Source: Candidatus Gracilibacteria bacterium CG2_30_37_12
GTDB taxonomy: Bacteria; Patescibacteriota; Gracilibacteria; BD1-5; UBA2023
Length of the DNA: 8,032 nt
Direction of reading: 5' to 3'
Assembly: GCA_001873165.1 (NCBI GenBank)
Contig: MNYO01000018.1
Coordinates: 1 to 8,032, forward strand
Position 1 is the first letter of the stretch, and each line of letters opens with the position of its first letter. This document shows positions 1 through 6,921 of the stretch, one piece after another. Both the position numbers and the translations under genes were made by a program. The notes under the pieces were generated by a model. The model saw only the letters and a list, made by a program, of their open reading frames with translations. It had not been told where the DNA came from and did no database searches.

Positions 1-8
1 TCTTTATT

Positions 9-49
9 TTGAAAAATACATATTTTTCATATACTTTTGTCCATATACT
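9..49 (+). promoter_or_regulatory. Weak candidate promoter region upstream of rbfA
   Basis: A TTGAAA (9-14) is followed by TATACT at 30-35 (15-nt spacer). The octamer CATATACT recurs at 42-49. These could be promoter elements for the rbfA-ftsQ block, but spacing is not ideal and AT-rich DNA yields such matches by chance. The rest of 1-121 shows no gene, and no Shine-Dalgarno sequence lies before the rbfA ATG. Confidence 0.2.
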
Positions 50-121
50 GAAAATCTCTCCGATTATCATTCACTATACAATACAAACAATTCTTTAGTT
101 CTTTATTTATATTTTCACAAA

Positions 122-481
122 ATGTCCACAAAAACCGACCGTTTCGCAGAAACTATTTTGACTATATCCTCCCCTATTATCCTCGAACATGTCCGAGAAC
201 ATGGTGAAGAATTCGGTATCGTCAGTATCGTAAAAGTAGAAATAAGCAAGGATCGATCCTATGCAGATATGTACATATCTTCTACGAAAAATGAAGAAAT
301 GCTCCCAAAGAAACTTGCTCCACTCGCAGATAAACTTCGGCATGATATAGGAAAACAAGTGCAAACATATAAGATTCCCCATATCCGATTCAAACGAATA
401 AAGAATGAAGCCGTAACAAGAAATATTCAAGATATCATTAACGAACTCTCCAAACAATATGACCTTCATGAGACAGATTAG
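122..481 (+). CDS. rbfA: Ribosome-binding factor A (30S maturation factor)
   Basis: 119 residues, the usual size of RbfA, a small KH-fold protein that binds immature 30S subunits and helps 16S rRNA 5'-end (helix 1) maturation, notably in the cold. The family pattern is visible: an N-terminal helix (TDRFAETILTISSPIILEHV), the first strand with VSIVKVEISKDRSYADMYIS (about residues 38-57), and a C-terminal segment IGKQVQTYKIPHIRFKRIKNE, matching the typical 'L...l..r..P.l.F..D' block. There is no in-frame TGA; it ends in TAG. The ATG at 122 is preceded by an A/T-rich leader without a Shine-Dalgarno. Its 3' end overlaps the next gene by 23 nt (14 nt if that gene starts at 468), which suggests translational coupling. 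Assignment is by family pattern and length. Confidence 0.9.
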   Translation: MSTKTDRFAETILTISSPIILEHVREHGEEFGIVSIVKVEISKDRSYADMYISSTKNEEMLPKKLAPLADKLRHDIGKQVQTYKIPHIRFKRIKNEAVTRNIQDIINELSKQYDLHETD

Positions 482-1475
482 AAACTCGATTCAGCAGCTT
501 ATTCGCTACTGGAAAAATCGAAAATTTCGAAAAGAAACAGCGCTGGAAAAACAAAAGCGCTATCTTTTTGATACACAAAAATCTCCTGATAAACGTATGC
601 CACTTTTTACGCTCTTTCGGGAAAAGAAACGATTTTATTATTTCAATACTCTGGTAAATATTCTCGAACAGAATAAAGGCCGCTTTCATCTTTCTTTTCT
701 ATTTATCGGAATATTTCTGATTGTTGCAAGCATCTATATACTTTTTTTCTCTCCCTATTTTCGAGTTTCTCCATCAAAAGTTATCATAGAACGACTCGAT
801 TCTATTACCGATATAAATATTGCCTATAAGTCCATAGAGGATGTTTATAATGTTTCTCTTTTTTCCATAGATACGAATACTGTTTTCAAAAAACTTACCA
901 ATCTTCAAAAGAATATCAAACATATCGAAGTTTCAAAACTCTTCCCTAATGGATTAAAAATCGTCATAGAATCTTATAAACCACAGTTTTTTGTACGATT
1001 TCCGAATTCTGAGAAATCCTATATTATTACAAGTAATGGAATTCTCGTTTACCAGAAAGCAAATGATGTAAATCTTTCTTTGCTCGATCTCGTAGATGCA
1101 AGTTTTACGGAAATGAGTTTTATAGATTATAAAGCAGGGATTCGTGAAGAATTCATGCCTTTTCTCCTCAAAGCTCGAGATTTCTTTAAGACTACTTTCC
1201 CTACAATCAATACATCAAAGTTTACCTATTTTAAATCAGAACGCGAGATTCATATCGCTCTCGAAAGTGGACTCATCGTTCTCCTACGAACTGCTGACGA
1301 TATAGAGAGTCAAATACTTTCTCTCAAGATATACAATGACAAGAATAATGATTTTATCAATTCAGGGGATGTACAATATATAGATATGCGTATTCCTGGT
1401 AAGATATTTACCTGCAAAGATAAGATTCTTTGTAAAGCGAATCTTCGAAGAGTATATGGCGAATACTATAAATAA
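459..1475 (+). CDS. ftsQ: FtsQ/DivIB-like cell division protein with POTRA domain
   Basis: 338 residues (335 from the second ATG at 468). Layout: a basic cytoplasmic N-terminus of about 75 residues rich in Lys/Arg, one membrane segment around 77-98 (FLFIGIFLIVASIYILFFS), then an extracytoplasmic POTRA-type domain around 99-175. The latter starts FRVSPSKVIIERLDSI and contains the pattern of a helix followed by 'IKHIEVSKLFPNGLKIVIES', typical of FtsQ/DivIB (the '..v.v.r.wPntl.I.v.Er.p' block). The remaining ~160 residues form the C-terminal beta domain. FtsQ links early and late divisome proteins (FtsB/FtsL partners) at the septum. It overlaps rbfA and ends in TAA, with no in-frame TGA. ftsA/ftsZ, common neighbours elsewhere, are not in this window. 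The gene symbol is by architecture; sequence identity to classical FtsQ is low. Confidence 0.75.
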   Translation: MTFMRQIRNSIQQLIRYWKNRKFRKETALEKQKRYLFDTQKSPDKRMPLFTLFREKKRFYYFNTLVNILEQNKGRFHLSFLFIGIFLIVASIYILFFSPYFRVSPSKVIIERLDSITDINIAYKSIEDVYNVSLFSIDTNTVFKKLTNLQKNIKHIEVSKLFPNGLKIVIESYKPQFFVRFPNSEKSYIITSNGILVYQKANDVNLSLLDLVDASFTEMSFIDYKAGIREEFMPFLLKARDFFKTTFPTINTSKFTYFKSEREIHIALESGLIVLLRTADDIESQILSLKIYNDKNNDFINSGDVQYIDMRIPGKIFTCKDKILCKANLRRVYGEYYK

Positions 1476-1522
1476 ATGGAGAGTGGTGGAAATATCATTA
1501 ATTTGTTTTTTATTTTTATATT

Positions 1523-1966
1523 ATGACCGATATCTATACTATTAAAAATCTTCTCCATTTTCTTCCTTATCTCAAGGAGGAGACTTGGTATATGATCGGA
1601 ATAGGAATTATTGTGTATGTTATTTATATAGGATATTTTATTGCTTTTGAGCGATATTATAAAATGCAAAATAATCTCCATATCATACTCCCAGAAGAAA
1701 AATCCATAGATGATTTATTGGGTGACCTCAAAATAGACGATGTAGATTTTTTCGAACGTCTCAGTTTCATTATTCGTTCTCATCTCGAAGATTCTGAGCA
1801 AGTTCCTCTTGCAACAAAAAAAACTCCCAAGGATATTCATGGAAAGTTTGTATCAAAAGAATTTCAAAAAATTCTTACAGAATGTATGCACGCCGCATAT
1901 GCCGAAAAATGAGGAGATAATGAAATGAAAAAGAAACTAATAGAAAAAGTAAGAAAAATTATTTAG
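1523..1966 (+). CDS. Small single-pass membrane protein (DUF4381-like pattern)
   Basis: 147 residues with UGA = Gly (residue 130, TGA at 1910-1912). A standard reading would stop 18 residues early. One membrane segment lies at about residues 22-42 (YMIGIGIIVYVIYIGYFIAF), followed by a short cytoplasmic-type domain with FFERLSFIIRSHLEDS, KTPKDI and ILTECMHAAYAEKGGDNE. This order (single TM, an aromatic/charged helix, a 'lxxCexAxYa' helix, then a basic end) recalls the DUF4381-type proteins that accompany MoxR/BatA-like von Willebrand factor genes, but I cannot show homology and no such partner is in the window. The 18 codons after the TGA keep an amphipathic helical character (KKKLIEKVRKII) before TAG, as expected of genuine coding. 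It is 47 nt downstream of ftsQ, same strand. No Shine-Dalgarno is seen; the leader before the ATG is nearly pure A/T. Function unknown. Confidence 0.7.
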
Positions 1967-2037
1967 ATATATCTTCCGTCTATTCCATAATTTTTAAAGA
2001 ATCTATCATAGAAACCATAAGAATAATAAAGAAGATA

Positions 2038-2065
2038 TTGTTTTTCTCGTAAAAAAGATTACTCT
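2038..2065 (+). promoter_or_regulatory. Weak candidate promoter for the DUF4349-like gene
   Basis: The 130-nt gap 1967-2096 holds no gene. It contains TTGTTT (2038-2043) and TACTCT (2060-2065) separated by 16 nt, which could start transcription about 25 nt before the ATG at 2097. The matches are imperfect and no further signals are seen. Confidence 0.2.
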
Positions 2066-2096
2066 ATCAACTGTTTATTTCTTCACTTTCTATTCT

Positions 2097-3167
2097 ATGT
2101 TCGAAAAATTTAAAAATCTTGAAGTAAAAAGTATCTTCAAGTGGTTCGGAATCGGATTTCTCTGAATTATATTTATTGCTCTATTTCTCTGAATTATCTC
2201 ATTTATATTCTCCAGCATCAGTTCCAATTTCATGGGAGAAAGAATAGGCTCCTATGATAATTCAAAATGATCCATGTCCTTTGGTGATACTGCTATGCAA
2301 CAAAGTGAAAATATCTCACCATCACCCGGAGTTATGAATCTGCGTGGTATTTCTAATATAGAGAAAACATCTTCTGATATAGCCTATGAGGTGAAACGAT
2401 ATACAGCAAATATTAATTCGAAGAATCCAGAATCTGATTGTGTCTATCTTGCGACCAAGCTTGAGGAATATCATGAAAATGTAAAAATAGAAAATCGCAA
2501 TACTTCAAAAAATTCTTGCAATCTCACATTCAAGATTATAAAGGGGAAAGAATCTCTCATTATAGATTTTCTGAAAACTCATTTTCACCTCCAGGATATG
2601 AGTTCCGACATTACCAATATCATAAAACCATTTGTTCAAACAACGGATAAAATTGCAGAACTCAACAAAAATCTTGCAGATGTTGATATGCTTCTCAATA
2701 ACTCAAAAAGTCAATATGACGAACTCTGGAATGCGCTCAAAAAAGATAATGCCTCTGCAACAAGTATCGATGCACTCAATAAAATCATCCTCAATAAATC
2801 GGAACTTATCTCAAAATTCTCGAGAGAACGAAATGATATTCTCGAACAAATCGATAATCTTAACAAACAAAAAGTTGATTATGAAGAGCAGATAAAATTT
2901 GTGACTTTCTCCGTCTACTTTAGCAAACAAGTACTTTTTGATTTCGATCAACTCAAAACACAATGGTTTTCCGATACGCGCGAGCTTGTAACTACTTTCA
3001 ATGATACGATTCGTAATCTCTCCGTGAATCTCATAGATTTCCTTCTCAAAACATTCAATGTTGTTATCTATATAGTTCTTGGATCTTTCTTTGTTCTCAC
3101 TGGTGGGAAATTTCTCTATCACATGGGGCGAAGAATCCTCCTCGGAAAAGAAGGGAAAAAGAAATAA
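2097..3167 (+). CDS. DUF4349-like membrane protein with coiled coil
   Basis: 356 residues when UGA is read as Gly at residues 23, 32 and 58 (TGA at 2163, 2190 and 2268). Residues 1-17 are basic and about 18-42 form a membrane helix (GIGFLGIIFIALFLGIISF) in which both UGA-encoded positions are natural helix glycines. The central extracytoplasmic part shows the DUF4349 pattern: a beta-rich segment with an alternating IAYEVKRYTANINSK strand, 'CNLTFKIIKGKESLIIDFL', then 'SDITNIIKPFVQTTDKIAEL', two long coiled-coil helices (about residues 190-265) and a returning strand (VTFSVYFSK). A second membrane helix at about 321-342 is followed by a basic tail (MGRRILLGKEGKKK). DUF4349 proteins are envelope proteins of unknown function, often lipoproteins; here the N-terminus is an uncleaved anchor rather than a lipobox. 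Starting at the next in-frame Met (2274), as the standard code would force, would delete the first membrane helix. Ends in TAA just before a hairpin terminator. Confidence 0.8.
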
Positions 3168-3176
3168 TTACAACAT

Positions 3177-3235
3177 AATATAAGAAACAAAAAATAGGAA
3201 ATCCAATGGATTTCCTATTTTTTGTTTCTTATATT
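3177..3235. terminator. Perfect 28-bp inverted repeat, bidirectional terminator
   Basis: Arms 3177-3204 and 3208-3235 are exact reverse complements over 28 bp with a 3-nt loop. It sits between convergent genes: 9 nt after the TAA of the DUF4349-like gene and 1 nt beyond the TAA of the minus-strand surface protein. The base halves of the stem are A/T runs, so each strand presents a G/C-containing upper stem (TAGGAAATCC) followed by a U-rich tail, as expected for a terminator working both ways. Confidence 0.85.
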
Positions 3236-3236
3236 T

Positions 3237-4925
3237 TTAGTTTCCTCGGAAGAAAGAAAACTTTCGGCGAGTAATGAAGAATCCGATGAGGATAGAAAGT
3301 CCCATAAGGATCAAAATCTGCCCTGGACCTGTTTTTACACGAGTCACTTCTGTCAGATATGGAGATTCCCCTTCTCCACTATTACATACTCAAGTGATAG
3401 CAAAGTCATCATATTTCACTGCATCTTTTGAAAGATAAATCGTATAACTATTTGTAGGAACATTTTCTATAAGAGCATATTGTCCATCGGCACCTCTTTT
3501 ATATACATTATATCCGCTTGTTGCGTCTGGTGCTGCATCCCAGGAGAGGATAGTTGTACCATTTGCTGAGGTAGTTTTGATTCCTGCGATATTTGAAACC
3601 ATACAAGCAGAAGCTGCGGAGAGAGAAATATCTACGGTGAAAATATCGGATGGTGCCATTTTGAGAATCTCTTTTCCTGATTTATCGAGTCCGAGAATTC
3701 GGAAGTACTTAGTCTGTGGATCAAGATTTGCGATATACCAAGTATATGCACCACTCTTTGTTTTCATCTTTTCTTTGTCTGAAGTAATTACTTCTTTCGT
3801 AAGAGATCCACTTTCTGTTCCGTATTGAAATTTAAACTTCGCAAGATCTACTGGCTCATTATCTACTGTAAAAGTAAAACTTACTTTTTTAGCAGCTACT
3901 TCAGATTTTATATTCTTGAAAGAATTTGGAAGATCCATTGTTTCAATCGTTTCCACTCCTTCTTTTGCTGTAATCTTTCCAAGATCATTCTTGAGAGTTA
4001 CTCCGATTTGGAAACTACCAGAAGCACTTGGTGCAGTAAGAGTTCCATTATAAATACCATCCTTTGTTTCCTTAAATGTTTCTGTACTATCTCCGAGTGT
4101 GGCTGTTACTTTCTTGAGTTTTGGTTCTGCGGAAATCTCTACATTGAGAAGAGTTCCAACAGATACTTTTGCTCCTTCTTTTATAGTAAGAGTATTAAAG
4201 ACTGGACCACCAGTACTTGTTTTGAAAGATACCTTGTCGGACTCACCGATAACAGCATCAGTACCATCAAGAACTTTTACTTGCACAATATTTTGTGTTT
4301 GATCCAATTTCTTGAGTTCGTAAACAAATTTTCCATCTTCTCCCGTCTGAGTATCTCCCACTTGTTTTCCGTTGAGCCATACCTGTGCTTTACTATTCTT
4401 CTTAGTAGAACCAATAACATTTACGGAATCTGATGGAATTTCTGAATTATTATCTGGGCTTATAATAGTAACTGTTTCCGTTCCTGTAGTTACTGTTGTG
4501 CCAGTATTATCTTCTACAGTTACAGAAGCAATGCCTTCGAGGTTATCATTATCGATATCCATAACGGTTACTTTCATTTTTCCTGCTTTCGTAAAAGCAA
4601 GTCCTTTAGAAAAAGTAATAGTTCCTTGGTCGGCACTTTTAAAAGCATATCCATCGGCTGCATATGGAATAGTTGCTTTGGAATCATTATCCACTACTAT
4701 ATATATAGTACCGAGATAATCTTTCTTGATAGCACCCGTTTTATCGAGAACTTTTACAACCATATCGGTTGATTCTCCCACACGTACGGGAGATTGAATA
4801 GTAACTTCAAAGTGATCCGCTTTAGCGGTAGTTGTTGTAGCGACCGTTGCCCCTGTTGCTGCAAAAGCAGAAAAAGAAGAGAAACCGAAGGAAATAACAA
4901 GGAGATAGGTAAGAAATTTTTTCAT
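3237..4925 (-). CDS. Secreted, membrane-anchored multi-Ig/FnIII surface protein
   Basis: 562 residues with UGA = Gly at residue 512 (TGA on the minus strand, 3390-3392). The start at 4925 gives a clean signal peptide, MKKFLTYLLVISFGFSSFSAFA, cleaved near AFA-AT; an in-frame ATG at 5045 would add 40 residues translated from promoter and repeats and is rejected. Modules: a beta-sandwich at about 30-140 (HFEVTIQSPVRVGESTDMVV), a Big/glucodextranase-B-like Ig module at about 150-240 (ISPDNNSEIPSDSVNVIGST...VWLNGKQVGDTQTGEDGKF), another at about 245-340, and two FnIII-like modules at about 345-445 (PQTKYFRILGLDKSGKE) and 450-520 (LSWDAAPDATSGYNVYKR). After the UGA come a linker, KTGPGQ (531-536), a membrane helix at about 537-551 and a basic tail (TRRKFSFFRGN). 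It is probably a cell-surface adhesin or structural protein; its ligand is unknown. Transcribed from its own promoter (see 5017-5045), convergent with the DUF4349-like gene. Confidence 0.8.
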
Positions 4926-4947
4926 AAAAAAGTGATAGAAAATATAA

Positions 4948-5016
4948 GTGGTAATTGGCTGTACCTCTTTGTGGTAATTGGCTGTACCTCTTTGTGGTAA
5001 TTGGCTGTACCTCTTT
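4948..5016 (-). repeat. Three tandem 23-bp direct repeats in the surface-gene leader
   Basis: Copies at 4948-4970, 4971-4993 and 4994-5016 are identical and abut without spacers. On the minus strand each reads AAAGAGGTACAGCCAATTAC followed by CAC. The unit contains the imperfect dyad GGTA-N8-TACC and a purine-rich AAAGAGG. The block begins directly after the -10 box at 5017-5022, so nearly all of it would be in the 5' leader of the surface-protein mRNA; the last copy ends 22 nt before the ATG. As 23 is not a multiple of 3, it is not a coding repeat. It may be a row of operator sites or an RNA element; copy number could vary between strains. Confidence 0.85.
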
Positions 5017-5045
5017 AATATAACATAAAAGCATTTTTGTGCCAA
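5017..5045 (-). promoter_or_regulatory. Sigma-70-type promoter of the surface-protein gene
   Basis: On the minus strand TTGGCA (5040-5045) and TATATT (5017-5022) are separated by 17 nt, and TG one base upstream of the -10 makes an extended -10 (TGTTATATT). Transcription would start near 5010, inside the first repeat read, about 85 nt before the ATG at 4925. This is the best promoter match in the window. Confidence 0.65.
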
Positions 5046-5058
5046 ATAAATGCTATTT

Positions 5059-5072
5059 ACAATTTTAATTGT
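5059..5072. promoter_or_regulatory. Operator-like dyad ACAATT-TT-AATTGT
   Basis: Two 6-bp arms, ACAATT (5059-5064) and AATTGT (5067-5072), around a TT centre, lying 13 nt upstream of the -35 of the surface-gene promoter and 9 nt after the recF stop. The position would suit a regulator-binding site or UP-like element. A/T-only cores of this kind arise by chance, so support is weak. Confidence 0.25.
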
Positions 5073-5081
5073 TCTATTATA

Positions 5082-6149
5082 TTATAATCTATGAAAATAA
5101 TATTCCTCTCTATTGACGAGAAAACTCGGTATATTCTGTGCCGTTATAAAGAGTTGTCGATTATCTGCATAAGTCAGGATAGATGCAATATGTTCAGAGT
5201 CCAGCTCAGAAAATAAATCATCCAGAAGGAGAATAGTTTCCTTCTGGGAAACTTCTTCGATAAAATCTATGAGTATAAACTTCAGACCGATTAAGATTGT
5301 TTTATTCTCTCAGCGTGAAAGATAATCGCTCGATGGTATATCACCCGATATCACACACTGAAAATCGTCGAGATGCGGACCGATATAGGTATGTCCTGTG
5401 ATAATATCTCGTTCTCTATTTTCTCGAAGATATTGCAACATACTCGATTCTATCCGTTCAAAATCAATCTTGGTAGTATATTTGAAAGTGAGAGAATATT
5501 TTTCTTCCAGAAGTTTCTCCACCGACGTAAGGTGTGCTTGTATGAAATCAAGCAATTTTTTACGATACATATAATATACCTTGGCTCTTTCTATAAACAG
5601 AGAATCCCAGAGATTCAATGTCTCACGCGTAGCTATTCATTCTCGAATCTGTTTCAAGAGACGATTGCGATTCTTAAGAGCCAGATTATATTCACGTTTA
5701 ATTTTTGCAAATTCTGGATGTGCGATAAGTATCGCTTCATCGAGGAAATCTCTTCGTAAACTTGGTCCGAGATAGAGGATATTCATCTCCATAGGCGTAA
5801 AAAGTATCGCCCGAAGCGGGATAATCTCTCTATGACGAGATCTCGTGACACTTGCTTGCTGAGACAAAAAATGTACTTTTCACTCCCCTTTCGTATAACC
5901 AATCCTCCCGGTATAGGGAAGATTATTTTTAATAAATGTTCCTTCGATAGAAAGTATTCATGAATCCGTTGGGATTAATTGCAAAAAAACTCTCTCCTGT
6001 GGCGGGAGAGTATTTACAAACAAATACATAGCTTCAAGAATATTGGTTTTCCCAGAACCATTTGGTCCAGTTATGATATTTCTCATTCCCCAATCAAACG
6101 ACCGATTCGTATGGTTCTTGAAGGAATCGAGAGCAATGGAAGTAAGCAT
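5082..6149 (-). CDS. recF: DNA replication and repair protein RecF
   Basis: 355 residues, the normal RecF length, with UGA = Gly at residues 64, 90, 171 and 280. RecF is an SMC/ABC-type ATPase that binds gapped DNA with RecO/RecR and helps load RecA. Seen: the N-terminal LTSIALDSFKNHTNRSFDW, Walker A GPNGSGKT at 28-35, 'NILEAMYLF', FTPMEMNILYLGPSLRRDFLD (compare 'itPe.f.ll.Gp..RR.flD'), LWDSLFIERA at about 180-189, GPHLDD at 257-262, signature LSRGENK at 277-283, Walker B/D-loop TILLLDDLFSELD at 305-317, and the switch strand QLFITAQN at 332-339. The glycine of the signature is encoded by TGA (5310-5312). With the standard code the gene would fall into five pieces, none viable. It lies 28 nt downstream of gatC, same strand, probably one operon. 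recO and recR are not in the window. No Shine-Dalgarno is seen. Ends TAA. Confidence 0.93.
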
Positions 6150-6177
6150 AAGGAAGATTATAAAATTTCTTTTTTAA

Positions 6178-6474
6178 TTATGCTCTAATTCCGAGACTAT
6201 CAACAGCAATTTGATTCTGGATAATCTTTTGTGGAGAACAAGCAAGAAGTGCCTCGCGAGTTATATCTCGGTGTTCTTCATCCAATCGTGGAATGAGCGA
6301 ATGTTCGATATTTCCTTGTACTTTTTGAAGTTCGGAATCTGGGACACTGCTGAGAATATCGATATACCCAACGATAGAATTCAGGTCAGTTACATAACCA
6401 TCTACTTCCTCAGGAGTGACATGGAGTTTTGCGAGACGTGCAATATGTTTAACTTGCTCTTGTGTTAAAGACAT
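6178..6474 (-). CDS. gatC: Asp/Glu-tRNA amidotransferase subunit C
   Basis: 98 residues, typical for GatC. This small subunit holds GatA and GatB together in GatCAB, which converts Glu-tRNA(Gln) and/or Asp-tRNA(Asn) to the cognate amide tRNAs in organisms lacking the direct synthetase. The family hallmarks are visible: the start MSLTQEQVKHIARLAKLHVTPEE ('v..iA.LArl.l.eeE'), then the helix DLNSIVGYIDILSSVPDSEL ('l..il..v..L..vdt..v'), the 'EHSLIPRLDEEHRDIT' turn ('..v..lReD') and a C-terminal ALLACSPQ...QIAVDSLG (compare 'll.naP......f.VP.v'). No in-frame TGA. gatA and gatB are not nearby. It heads the minus-strand pair with recF and diverges from the gene at 6523. Confidence 0.92.
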   Translation of the reverse strand: MSLTQEQVKHIARLAKLHVTPEEVDGYVTDLNSIVGYIDILSSVPDSELQKVQGNIEHSLIPRLDEEHRDITREALLACSPQKIIQNQIAVDSLGIRA

Positions 6475-6487
6475 TTTTTAATATAAT
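6460..6487 (+). promoter_or_regulatory. Candidate promoter for the rightward membrane-protein block
   Basis: TTGTGT (6460-6465) and a perfect TATAAT (6482-6487) separated by 16 nt point toward the ATG at 6523. The -35 lies inside the first codons of gatC on the other strand, so the two divergent promoters share about 50 bp. Confidence 0.4.
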
Positions 6488-6509
6488 CAGGATTAAAGCT
6501 TCTTTCTGC

Positions 6510-6536
6510 ATTATATAAATTTATGGATAAAATCAA
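6510..6536 (-). promoter_or_regulatory. Candidate promoter for gatC-recF
   Basis: On the minus strand a perfect TATAAT lies at 6510-6515, 35 nt before the gatC ATG, with TTGATT (6531-6536) 15 nt further upstream. The spacer is short, so the -10 is better supported than the -35. It overlaps the start of the divergent gene. Confidence 0.4.
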
Positions 6537-6921
6537 GGACAAAAATACAAACACTTCCTTTTTCGGACTCGAGAAAAAATTCTTCGCAAGTCCATTAAAG
6601 CGTGCGAAACTCCATCTGAGTGTTGCGAAAAATCTCTTTATTCTCACGGCATTTTTGTATTTTTTTACACTTCTCATGACAATAGGTGGACTCTATCCAG
6701 AATATACTGCGACTCTTGCTTTTTTTCTCTATCCCGTATTTGTATTTTCTTGTCTTGCTCTGGTCTATAATATCTGTTCCTATGGGATAGTTATTTACCT
6801 AGAACAATATCTCTTCTTACGATATATTGTTTTTGCACTTTGTACTATTATTCTCCTTGTTATTGTCAGTATTCACATCGGTCTTCATACTCTTTTACTC
6901 CCCCTTTTATGAATAAAATAA
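6523..6921 (+). CDS. Polytopic membrane protein, unknown function
   Basis: 132 residues with UGA = Gly at residue 130 (TGA at 6910-6912); with the standard code it would end there, three residues earlier. A basic N-terminal cytoplasmic stretch of about 35 residues (LEKKFFASPLKRAKLHLS) is followed by hydrophobic segments at about 37-58, 62-92 (long, possibly two passes) and 97-129. No catalytic or binding motif is recognised. The 3' end overlaps the lipoprotein gene by 13 nt, which suggests coupled translation and a joint role at the membrane. Divergent from gatC, with a plausible TATAAT at 6482-6487. Likely lineage-restricted; I do not recognise a family. Confidence 0.7.

Noticed and set aside
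1967..2096. Frameshifted continuation of the 1523 gene in the 130-nt gap
   Set aside because: A frame is open for about 30 codons but has no start or recognisable pattern, and the gene ends sensibly at TAG 1964-1966 with code 25.
3825..4433. Plus-strand open frame of about 200 codons opposite the surface gene
   Set aside because: Cys/Phe/Ser-rich translation without motifs; it is the antisense shadow of a well-supported minus-strand gene.
4948..5016. Short CRISPR array
   Set aside because: The three repeats abut with no spacers, the unit is short and no cas gene is present.
4926..5045. Extending the surface protein to an in-frame ATG at 5045
   Set aside because: The extra 40 residues would be translated from the promoter and the 23-bp repeats, and would bury the clear signal peptide that starts at 4925.
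5030..5054. Hairpin AGCATTT/AAATGCT as a terminator for gatC-recF
   Set aside because: Only 7 bp with two G/C pairs and an 11-nt loop, weak T run, and it overlaps the -35 of the surface-gene promoter. Possible but not supported enough to list.
5082..6149. recF as a pseudogene with four nonsense mutations
   Set aside because: All motifs are intact and in one frame, all interruptions are TGA and none TAA/TAG, and one replaces an invariant glycine. Reassignment explains this better than decay.
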